The notes below the pieces were generated by a model. It was not told the DNA's origin and did not search any database. It was given only the letters and a program-made list of their open reading frames with translations. DNA of 19,090 nucleotides. Origin: Phycisphaerales bacterium. GTDB lineage: Bacteria; Planctomycetota; Phycisphaerae; Tepidisphaerales; Tepidisphaeraceae. The position numbers and the translations under genes are program-made. Below are positions 6,949 through 14,353 of the stretch, one piece after another (positions within the stretch are counted from its first letter, which is position 1; each line of letters opens with the position of its first letter). The stretch covers positions 1 through 19,090 of the forward strand of contig JAQGHH010000217.1 of NCBI GenBank assembly GCA_028288945.1, in the 5' to 3' direction.

Positions 6949-7383
6949 TCAGTTTTGCCAGTTGCCAATGTCGTCACCGCTCTCCTGGCCGTCGGGACCC
7001 ATCGAGAAGAGATCAAACCCGCTGTTGGCGTCGGTGTTGTGCGAGCCGGGCTTGCGGTAAACGAAGGGGTGATCCCACGGGTCGAGTGGAATGCGGTCGA
7101 GATACGGCCCGTGCCAGTCCCCCGTGGCGTTGCCCGGCTTGGTGATCAACACCTGGAGGCCCTCGTCCGTCGTCGGGAAGTGGCCGTTGTCCACCTCGAA
7201 CGTGTGAAGCGCGGTGCTGATGTTGGAGACGCCGGCTTTGGCGGCCTTGATCTTGGAATCTTCCCCGCGGCCGACCAGCTTGGGGAGCACGACGGCCGCG
7301 AGGACCGCCAGAATCACCAGCACCAGCAACAGCTCGATGAGTGTAAAGCCCGTCCGACGCCTTGGTTTCGTTAGTTTAAACAT
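6949..7383 (-). CDS. gspG: GspG, major pseudopilin of the T2SS
   Basis: The mature protein begins with FTLIELLLVLVILAVLAAVV after the leader MFKLTKPRRRTG, a textbook prepilin signal. The rest has all GspG marks: an alpha-spacer, NISTALHTFEVDNGHFPTTD, a GPYLDRIPLDPWDHPFVYR segment and the C-terminal calcium-loop region FDLFSMGPDGQESGDDIGNW. GspG subunits form the shaft of the periplasmic pseudopilus that pushes cargo through the secretin. I take the ATG at 7383-7381 (144 aa), which has GGAG 7 bases upstream. A GTG at 7410 would add nine residues and also has a GGAG site, so it stays an alternative. It lies 54 bases after gspF. Confidence 0.92.
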   Translation of the reverse strand: MFKLTKPRRRTGFTLIELLLVLVILAVLAAVVLPKLVGRGEDSKIKAAKAGVSNISTALHTFEVDNGHFPTTDEGLQVLITKPGNATGDWHGPYLDRIPLDPWDHPFVYRKPGSHNTDANSGFDLFSMGPDGQESGDDIGNWQN

Positions 7384-7437
7384 GTATGCACTCCGGTTGC
7401 TCTTTAGCACCGCCAGCTCCTTGGTTTATTCCCCCAA

Positions 7438-8658
7438 TTACTTGATGACGTCCTGTAAGTTGAAGATCGGCAACAGCATGCCGATGACCACCGTGCCGAT
7501 CAGCCCCGCCATGACCAGCAGCAACATAGGCTCCGCGACGCTGACGAGCAGGCGGAGCTGCCGATCGAGGTCGCCCTCGTAAGTGACGGAGACGCGCACG
7601 AGTTCTTTATCGAGACGGCCGGTTTCCTCGGCGACCGCTATCGTCTCCACGACCGACGGCGGGAAAAGTTTCGGGCTGCTCGCCAGCGCCCGGGACAGGG
7701 CTTCGCCGCGCTGCACCTGCTCGATCGCATGAAGCACCGTGTCGGCCAAAACCTGGTTTCCGATCGCTTCCCGCGCGACTTTCAGCGACGCCACCAGTGG
7801 AACGCCCGCCCCCACCAGCGTCCCGAGCATTCGGGCGAAGCGCACCAGCGCGAAATTCGCCATCACCTGCCCCAGCACCGGCACTTGCAGGAACGTCATC
7901 TCCAGGCGCCGGCGTCCCGCGTCCGTCGCGATCCCCCGTTTGAGGGCGACGATCGCCACGACCAACACCACCGCCGCATAAATTCCATAGCTCTTGAGGA
8001 AGTTGCTGGCGGCGATGATCACCTGCGTAAGGAACGGGAGGTTTGCGCCGAACTGGGAAAAGAGCGGCGTAAACTTCGGGATGAAAAACGTCAGCAGGAA
8101 GATCAGCACCGCCGTCGCCACGATCCCCAGGATCACCGGGTAAACCAGCGCGGCTTTCACCTTCCCCTTGAGGTCCTGCTCGCGCGTCCGGAATTCGGCG
8201 ATCTGCGAGAGCACGACGTCGAGGAACCCCCCCGCCTCGCCCGCGCGGACCATCGCGATGTAGACGGTGGAAAACGTCGCGGGCCACTTGGCCAGCGAGT
8301 CGGCCAGCGAAGTTCCGCCCACCACGTCATCGTGTACCGCGACCCAGAGTGCCCTGGCGGCGGGGTTGGAGGATTCACGCTTGAGAAGACTCAGCGACCG
8401 CGACAGCGGCACGCCGCCGGCCAAAAGGTTGGCCAGCTCGCGTGTGAAATTCGCGACGGCCTTCTGCGAAACGCGCCCACCCGCCGCGGCGGGCGCCGCC
8501 TGCTTGCGTGCGGCATCCGCCTTCTGCTCGTCGACCTTGACCGGGTGCAGTCCCTGCCCGACGACCTGCGCGATGGCTGCCGACCGGCTGTCCGCCGACA
8601 GCGTCCCGGTGCTCTGCCGGCCGTCTCGTCCAACTGCGGTGTATGCGAAAACGGACAT
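7438..8658 (-). CDS. gspF: GspF, polytopic inner-membrane platform protein of the T2SS
   Basis: The 406-residue protein matches the GspF/PilC family over its full length. It begins FAYTAVGRDGRQSTGTLSA and has two T2SSF repeats. The first (about 68-190) contains FTRELANLLAGGVPLSRSL, AMVRAGEAGG and the helix LVYPVILGIVATAVLIFLLT. The second (about 270-397) contains FARMLGTLVGAGVPLVASL, AVAEETGRLD and the helix PMLLLVMAGLIGTVVIGMLL. A third membrane helix lies at about 223-241. GspF anchors the pseudopilus base and couples it to the GspE ATPase. It is separated from gspE by 105 bases carrying a heptamer repeat. No key motif is missing. Confidence 0.95.
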   Translation of the reverse strand: MSVFAYTAVGRDGRQSTGTLSADSRSAAIAQVVGQGLHPVKVDEQKADAARKQAAPAAAGGRVSQKAVANFTRELANLLAGGVPLSRSLSLLKRESSNPAARALWVAVHDDVVGGTSLADSLAKWPATFSTVYIAMVRAGEAGGFLDVVLSQIAEFRTREQDLKGKVKAALVYPVILGIVATAVLIFLLTFFIPKFTPLFSQFGANLPFLTQVIIAASNFLKSYGIYAAVVLVVAIVALKRGIATDAGRRRLEMTFLQVPVLGQVMANFALVRFARMLGTLVGAGVPLVASLKVAREAIGNQVLADTVLHAIEQVQRGEALSRALASSPKLFPPSVVETIAVAEETGRLDKELVRVSVTYEGDLDRQLRLLVSVAEPMLLLVMAGLIGTVVIGMLLPIFNLQDVIK

Positions 8659-8725
8659 GAGGTTCCGATAATTGAGGGCTGGAAAGGGAACGTGGAGCGT
8701 GATGAAGAGCCGAGTCAGTCAGATC

Positions 8726-8767
8726 TTTTCACGTTCCACGCTCCACGTCCCACATTCCACGTTTCAC
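8726..8767 (-). repeat. Six tandem 7-bp repeats at the gspE-gspF junction
   Basis: On the minus strand there are six consecutive heptamers of the form GTGGAAC (variants GTGAAAC, GTGGAAT, GTGGGAC, GTGGAGC, GTGGAAC, GTGAAAA), covering exactly 42 bases. The first unit overlaps the gspE stop codon. An inverted copy (ggaacgtggagcgtg, 8687-8701) lies 25 bases away, so a stem can form before the gspF start. Such GTGGAAC heptamer tracts occur in intergenic DNA of various bacteria; their function is not known to me. Confidence 0.7.
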
Positions 8768-10503
8768 TTCACAGCCATTCCATCCACATCCGCGCCGACC
8801 GTCCTTGTTTCATCCTTTGTCATTCGTATCACTTCTTCGACGGTGGTGCGGCCCTCTTTGATCAGTCGCCAGCCGTCGCCGCGGAGGCTGTTCATGCCCT
8901 GGCGGACGGCGACCTTGCGCACGGTGCCCGAGGACGCGCGTTCGAGGATCAGCGTGCGCACCTCTTCCGTCACCGGCATCATCTCGAAAAGGCCCTGTCG
9001 CCCGCGGTAGCCGGTGTTCTGGCACTGGCGGCAGCCGCGGCCTTTGTACACGACGGGCGGCACGTCGTTGCCGAACTCCGTGCGGAGCTTTTCTATTTCC
9101 ACCCGCGGCAGCTCTTCCTTGCAGTGCGGGCAAATCAGCCGCACCAGGCGCTGCGCCAGCACCATCTCCAGCGAAGAAGCCACGAGGTACGGCTCGATGC
9201 CCATGTCGATCAGACGCGTCGTCGCACCCGGGGCGTCGTTGGTGTGCAGGGTGCTGAAGACCAGGTGGCCGGTGAGCGACGCCTGCACCGCGATCTCGGC
9301 GGTCTCGCGGTCGCGGATTTCGCCGATGAGCACCACGTCCGGGTCATGACGGAGGATCGCGCGGAGGCCGGACCCGAACGTCAGGCCGGTCTTGGTGGAG
9401 ACTTGGATCTGGTTGATCCCGCGCATCTGATATTCGACCGGGTCTTCGATCGTGACGATTTTCAAATCAGTCTGGTTAATCTTCCCGAGGGCGGCGTAGA
9501 GCGACGTCGTCTTGCCGCTGCCGGTCGGGCCGGTGACGAGAATGATTCCGTGCGGCAGGTCGAGCACGCGGTCCCACACGCCGCGGTCGCGGGCGCTCAT
9601 CCCCAGGTGCTCGAGGCCCAGCACCGCGTCACCGCGATCCAGGATACGCAGCACCACCGCTTCGCCGTGGATCATCGGGATGACCGAGACGCGCAGGTCG
9701 ATCTCGCGGCCGCCGACGCGCAGGCGGATGCGGCCGTCCTGCGGCAGGCGTTTTTCGGCGATGTCGAGGTGGCTCAATATTTTGATGCGCGAGACGATCG
9801 CCGCGTGAAATTTCCGCACGTTCGTCGGGATGTTCGCTTCCTGAAGCACGCCGTCCACGCGATACCGGACGCGGAGCTGATTCTCGAACGGCTCGATGTG
9901 CACGTCCGTGGCCCGCGACTCCAGGGCCTCGCCCAAGATCTGGTTGACGAACTTGATGATCGACGCGTCCTGGGCGGCGGCGGCGTCGCCCAGATCGAGA
10001 TTGTCGTCGTCCTCTTCGATGACCTTTACGCCGTCGTCCAGGGCGTTCATCGACTGCAGCGTGTCGGCGCCCACGCCCAGCAGCCGCTTGGTCGCCCGGT
10101 CGATCTCGGATGCCGGCGCGAGCACCGCCCGCACTTCCAGGCCCGTGGCCATCCGAAGCTCATCCAGCGCGGAGGTGTCGAAGACTTTGCTGGTGGCGAT
10201 GAGGATCGCGTCACCGTCGTCCTTGACGGGCAATATCCGGTGTTGGAGCAGAAGGCGGACGGGGAATTTGGCGAGCAGCTCCTTGGAAGGCGTGACGCCC
10301 TCCATGTCCACGTAGGGCATCTGGAACTGTTCGGAGAAGTAGCGCAGCACGCGCTCCCCCGCCGGGCCATCGGTCTTCTCTGCGACCGTGCCTTCCAGCA
10401 ATGCATCGTCCAGGGCGCGGCCCGAGCGCGTCAGCTCGCGGACCTGCTCGGCCGCGGCATCGCTCAACAGACCTCTCTCGTTCAGCGTTGCGACAATGTC
10501 CAC
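8764..10503 (-). CDS. gspE: GspE, secretion ATPase of the T2SS
   Basis: The 579-residue cytoplasmic ATPase has every family motif. An N-terminal GspE/MshEN-like domain (about 1-145) is followed by the N2 and ATPase domains. Walker A is GPTGSGKT (325-332), the Asp box is TIEDPVEYQMRG (351-362), the Walker B region is DPDVVLIGEIRD (387-398, Glu395) and the His box is TGHLVFSTLHTNDA (411-424). A zinc-binding tetracysteine CPHC (458-461) with CRQC (491-494) marks GspE/PilB rather than PilT. ATP hydrolysis drives pseudopilus assembly through GspF and GspL. An acidic loop (about 163-172) and a short tail after 565 are the least conserved parts. The start is GTG at 10503-10501, with an AGAGAGGAAA ribosome binding site 9 bases upstream. 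It is the first gene of the operon. Confidence 0.95.
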   Translation of the reverse strand: MDIVATLNERGLLSDAAAEQVRELTRSGRALDDALLEGTVAEKTDGPAGERVLRYFSEQFQMPYVDMEGVTPSKELLAKFPVRLLLQHRILPVKDDGDAILIATSKVFDTSALDELRMATGLEVRAVLAPASEIDRATKRLLGVGADTLQSMNALDDGVKVIEEDDDNLDLGDAAAAQDASIIKFVNQILGEALESRATDVHIEPFENQLRVRYRVDGVLQEANIPTNVRKFHAAIVSRIKILSHLDIAEKRLPQDGRIRLRVGGREIDLRVSVIPMIHGEAVVLRILDRGDAVLGLEHLGMSARDRGVWDRVLDLPHGIILVTGPTGSGKTTSLYAALGKINQTDLKIVTIEDPVEYQMRGINQIQVSTKTGLTFGSGLRAILRHDPDVVLIGEIRDRETAEIAVQASLTGHLVFSTLHTNDAPGATTRLIDMGIEPYLVASSLEMVLAQRLVRLICPHCKEELPRVEIEKLRTEFGNDVPPVVYKGRGCRQCQNTGYRGRQGLFEMMPVTEEVRTLILERASSGTVRKVAVRQGMNSLRGDGWRLIKEGRTTVEEVIRMTKDETRTVGADVDGMAVK

Positions 10504-10873
10504 GTGTCAATTTCCTCTCTTGCCCGGTTTGCGCCGGCGAACTGATTCCGCCGCGCCGCTGGAAGTGTAACTGACGGCTGCCTCTTATACTTCAACGCAT
10601 GATAACCCGTTGCAGTTGCCCGCCCAGCAGCGCCGCATGCCAATATAACTCAAGGGCTCTTCTTTTTTTGCCCGATTTGGAACGCACTTCGCTTGTGGCT
10701 GGTGCAGGCTGACATCCCTACCCCTTCCCCGGCGCGGCTCGCACTTCCGTCGGAATACGGGTAGCTTACGCTAAGTCTATTTGGAGTCGGAGGGAATGCC
10801 CAACATCGACCCGCCGCCGGGTCGCCCTCCCGGATTTTTGGAATATTTTGGCACCCTAGGAGAAACAGTACCA
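10504..10873. promoter_or_regulatory. Divergent intergenic region between the T2SS operon and the giant exported-protein genes
   Basis: This 370-base stretch has no convincing gene and must carry promoters in both directions. A TATAAG box on the minus strand (10584-10589) overlaps a TATACT box on the plus strand (10586-10591), but neither has a good -35 hexamer, so they are only candidates. Other visible items are the AT-rich patch aatataac (10642-10649), a run of seven T (10663-10669) and a small hairpin cgaccc/gggtcg (10807-10824). The plus-strand frame is open from a TTG at 10781, and an ATG at 10796 follows a GGAGGG. That added segment (PNIDPPPGRPPGFLEYFGTL) does not look like the N-terminus of an exported protein. 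Confidence 0.4.
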
Positions 10874-13800
10874 ATGTCCGGACGAAGTGACATGGGCGCA
10901 CGGCGCTCGGAGGAATCGATTCGCGCAGTCGTGGAACAACTCGAAGATCGCCGGCTGCTGTCCGTATCGGCCGGCCCGGCCCAGTCGTTTGCCGCGACAG
11001 GCCAGGCGCTCGTCGCCTCTTCGCAGCCTTCCGTGACGACCGTCGATCCCGCCAACGGCCAGGTCAACGTCCTGCGTAACGCATCCGTGACCGCCAATCT
11101 GTCGGTGCCCAACGCGCCGCTCGATAAGACGACGATCACCACCGCCAACGTCACGCTCACGAACAACGCCGATTCCTCGATGGTGCCCGCCGTCGTTAAT
11201 ACGACCGGCGCGTTCGACGCCATTATTCTCACGCCCAGTTCAGTTCTCGCCGCCAATACTTCGTACACCTTCACCATCACCTCGGGCGTGAAGGACAAGA
11301 CCGGCGTAAGCATGGTCCCGTTCAGCTCCACCTTCACCACCGGCAACCAGGGCGGCACGCCCGACACCAACCTCGGATTCACCCAGGTCACCCTCCCGAC
11401 CGCGCAAGGCAATGCCTTCACCTGCGTGCGGATTGGGCCCGACGGCCTGCTCTACGCCAGCACCGAAGACGGCCGAATTCTGCGCTGGACGATCAACGCG
11501 GACGGCACGCTGGGCGCTTCGCAGACGATCACTTCCCTGCAAACCGCCAACGGCGGCAACCGCCTCCTGACCGGCTTCGCCTTCGACCCGAATTCGACGG
11601 CGTCCAACGTCGTCCTGTGGGCCTCCAACAGCTTCTTCGCCCTCTCCGGCGCGACCAACGGCGCAGACCTGACCGGCAAGATCACCGTCCTGAGCGGACC
11701 GAATCTTGCAACCGTACAAGATGCCATCACCGGCCTGCCCCGCTCCGTCGCCGACCATTCCACCGAGCAGCCCACCTTCGGCCCCGACGGGGCGCTCTAC
11801 TTCTGCCAGGGTGCCGACAACGCACTGGGCGCGCCCGACCCGACCTGGGGCAACCGCGCCGACCACCTGCTCAGCGCCGCGATCCTGCGGCTCGACACGA
11901 CCAAGATCAACCTCAATTCCGGCCCGCTGAACGTATTAACGCCCGACGTCGGCGGCAGCTACAACCCGTTCGCCGCCAACGCGCCGCTCACCCTTTACGC
12001 CACCGGCGTGCGCAACACGTTTAACCTTCTTTTTGACGCCAACGGCAACCTTTGGGCGCCCAACAACGGCTCCAGCGCCGGCGGCAACACCCCCGCGTTC
12101 ACCGCCGGGAGCACGGGCCAGATCAACGGCACCCGCATCGACACCGGCCACCCCTACGCCGGCCCCAACGTCCCCGCGCTCACCAACGTGCAGCAGGTCG
12201 AGGAAGACTTCCTCTACAAGATCGTCAAGGGGGGCTACTACGGCCACCCCGATCCGGCCCGCGGCGAATACGTGCTCGACGGCGGCAACCCGCTCACCGG
12301 CGGATCGCCCAGCGAAGTCATCACCGCCTACCCCGCCGGCACCAACCCCGACCCCAACTACCGCGGGGCGGCGTTCGTCCTCGGACTCCACCGTTCCCCC
12401 AACGGCATCATCCAATACAGCGGCAACGCCTTTAACGGCATTCTCAACGGCAAGCTGCTGATCACCGAATACAGCGCGGGCAATGACATCGCCGTCCTCA
12501 CCCTCGACCAAAACGGAAACGTCGTCGCCGAGGACCGAAACGTACCGGGCTTCAGCGGGTTCAACGAGCCCGTCAACCTCACCCAGGACCCGGCCACGGG
12601 GAACATCTACGTCTCGGAGCTCGGCGCCCAAAAGATCACGCTCCTTCGCCCCACCACCCCCGCCCCCCCGGCCAACCTTCAGGCCACGCCGCACCTCGGC
12701 ACGGGCAATAACAGCGTGTCGCTCTCGTGGAGCGCCTCGGGCGGCGCGACCAGCTACAACGTCGAACGGCAGGGCCCGGGCGCTTCCGGGTTCGTCCAGA
12801 TCGCCAGCGGACTTACGGGCACTTCGTTCACCGACAGCAATGTGACGCAAGGCCTGACCTACCAATACCGCGTTCGCGGCGTGAGTGCCGCGGGGCTCGG
12901 CCAGACCACGGCTGCGGTGGCGGCGAATTTGTTCAACGCCGCCCTCGTCGCCCCAACCGGCCTCCAAGCGAGCGCCTCCCTGTCGCAGGTCACGCTCACC
13001 TGGAACGCGTCCTCTGGCGCGGCCGGCTACGACGTGTTCCGCATGGGCCCCGGCGACAGCAGCTTCGTGCAAATCTCCTCGGGCGTCGGCGCGACCAGCT
13101 TCGCCGACACCAACGTCACTCAGGGCGTCACGTACCAATACCGCATCGACGCGGCCAACGCCGCCGGCCCGTCGCTTCCTACCAGCCCCGTATCGGTGCA
13201 AGTCTCGACGCTCCCCACGCTGGACGTGAACCTCGGCAACGGGGCGGCGAAGACCGTCCGCTTCGTCGCCAACGACGGCACCGTCACCACGTTTACCTTC
13301 ACCGGCCCCGGCATCACGACCGTCCACTTCTCGGGCACGACGATCGCCGAGTCGGGCACCGCGAAGAACCTCGTCGTCACCGGAACGGGAGTTGTGGCCA
13401 ATAACATCACCGCCACCGGCACCACCGCCGCCAGCGCCCTCACCATCGCGACCAAGGGCGGCGGCAACACGGTCACGATCGCCGGCATCTCCACCGACGG
13501 CGCGTTCAAATCCATCACCGGGAAAACCGTCATCCTCACCGGCAACCTCTCGGTCCCCGGCACGCTCGGGACGGTGACGCTCGGCTCCGCCAACGGCGGC
13601 ACGATCAGCGGCGGCGGCAACAACTTCACGCTGAAGGTCAACTCCGCCGTCGGTGAAAACATCTCCGCCGCCGGAGTCGTCAAGGGAATCTCCGCCGGCA
13701 CCTGGTCGGGCGGAACGATCACCGCGGCGTCCATTGCGTCGCTCGTGATCACGCGCGGCGCATCGTTCGACGTCCATGCCGGGTCGATCCGCACCATGAA

Positions 13801-14308
13801 AGTGGGCGGAACGCTCAACAACTCCACGCTCACGCTGACGGCCGGCGGATTGAACGTGTCGTCGATGTCGACCGGCGCGCTGGCCAATTCGACGCTGAAC
13901 GCCGCGGGCAATCTCGGCTCCCTGTCGCTGGGCAGCATGCTCAATTCGCACGTTTATGCCGGGATGGCGCTCGTCGCCGGCCGGACGTTGCCCGTGGTGA
14001 GCTCGGAGTTTGCCGTACCGGCGACGATCAAGTCGCTCAATTTACGAAAGACAAAAGGGGCGGCGACCTACGTCGGATCGTCCGTTGCCGCCTTCCAGAT
14101 CGGCAGTGTCTCACTGGGGGTCGTTGATTTCGCGAACGGCGGCCAGGGCTTTGGCCTGGGCGCGCACCGCATCTCGTCGTTCGCCGCGGTCGACTCGGTG
14201 ACGGGCAAGGCGATCAGTCTCAAAAAGGTGACCGCCACGGCCCAGATCACCGCGATGCTGGCCGCCAAGGGCATCAGCCCCCAGGATTTCGTGGTGCAAA
14301 TCGTCTAA
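10874..14308 (+). CDS. Giant exported protein with Ig-like domain, GSDH-like beta-propeller, two FN3 domains and a C-terminal beta-repeat module
   Basis: I start at ATG 10874 (AGGAG 11 bases upstream), giving 1144 residues. The start is basic and carries VEQLEDRRLLS at about 20-30, the planctomycete extracellular signature. Domains follow in this order. An Ig-like Big_5/SbsA-type domain covers about 53-157 (VTTVDPANGQVNV to STFTTG). A beta-propeller of the glucose/sorbosone dehydrogenase or NHL type covers about 164-594, with FTCVRIGPDGLLYASTEDGR, FGPDGALYFCQGADN, GVRNTFNLLFDANGNLW and FSGFNEPVNLTQDPATGNIY. Two FN3 domains sit at 596-688 and 690-780. Residues 781-1144 are a Gly/Thr/Ser-rich beta-repeat module ending QDFVVQIV. 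Known GSDH enzymes oxidise sugars with PQQ; whether this one is catalytic is unknown. It is divergent from the T2SS operon and 45 bases before a second giant gene with the same C-terminus. Exported location is likely; substrate and role are not known. Confidence 0.88.
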   Translation: MSGRSDMGARRSEESIRAVVEQLEDRRLLSVSAGPAQSFAATGQALVASSQPSVTTVDPANGQVNVLRNASVTANLSVPNAPLDKTTITTANVTLTNNADSSMVPAVVNTTGAFDAIILTPSSVLAANTSYTFTITSGVKDKTGVSMVPFSSTFTTGNQGGTPDTNLGFTQVTLPTAQGNAFTCVRIGPDGLLYASTEDGRILRWTINADGTLGASQTITSLQTANGGNRLLTGFAFDPNSTASNVVLWASNSFFALSGATNGADLTGKITVLSGPNLATVQDAITGLPRSVADHSTEQPTFGPDGALYFCQGADNALGAPDPTWGNRADHLLSAAILRLDTTKINLNSGPLNVLTPDVGGSYNPFAANAPLTLYATGVRNTFNLLFDANGNLWAPNNGSSAGGNTPAFTAGSTGQINGTRIDTGHPYAGPNVPALTNVQQVEEDFLYKIVKGGYYGHPDPARGEYVLDGGNPLTGGSPSEVITAYPAGTNPDPNYRGAAFVLGLHRSPNGIIQYSGNAFNGILNGKLLITEYSAGNDIAVLTLDQNGNVVAEDRNVPGFSGFNEPVNLTQDPATGNIYVSELGAQKITLLRPTTPAPPANLQATPHLGTGNNSVSLSWSASGGATSYNVERQGPGASGFVQIASGLTGTSFTDSNVTQGLTYQYRVRGVSAAGLGQTTAAVAANLFNAALVAPTGLQASASLSQVTLTWNASSGAAGYDVFRMGPGDSSFVQISSGVGATSFADTNVTQGVTYQYRIDAANAAGPSLPTSPVSVQVSTLPTLDVNLGNGAAKTVRFVANDGTVTTFTFTGPGITTVHFSGTTIAESGTAKNLVVTGTGVVANNITATGTTAASALTIATKGGGNTVTIAGISTDGAFKSITGKTVILTGNLSVPGTLGTVTLGSANGGTISGGGNNFTLKVNSAVGENISAAGVVKGISAGTWSGGTITAASIASLVITRGASFDVHAGSIRTMKVGGTLNNSTLTLTAGGLNVSSMSTGALANSTLNAAGNLGSLSLGSMLNSHVYAGMALVAGRTLPVVSSEFAVPATIKSLNLRKTKGAATYVGSSVAAFQIGSVSLGVVDFANGGQGFGLGAHRISSFAAVDSVTGKAISLKKVTATAQITAMLAAKGISPQDFVVQIV

Positions 14309-14353
14309 TGCCGATGGACTGCTAACGAGGGGGCGTTGGGTTCGAGGAAAATT

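Noticed and set aside
7729..10545. A 938-codon open frame on the plus strand opposite gspE and gspF
   Set aside because: It lies fully antisense to two genes with complete family motifs, its translation is rich in Arg/His/Asp/Gln without any domain, and long antisense frames are expected in DNA with GC-biased third codon positions.
10781..10873. Upstream TTG or ATG start for the first giant protein
   Set aside because: These starts would put a proline-rich, uncharged segment before the basic export signal. The ATG at 10874 gives the usual short basic N-terminus and has its own AGGAG, although the ATG at 10796 cannot be fully excluded.
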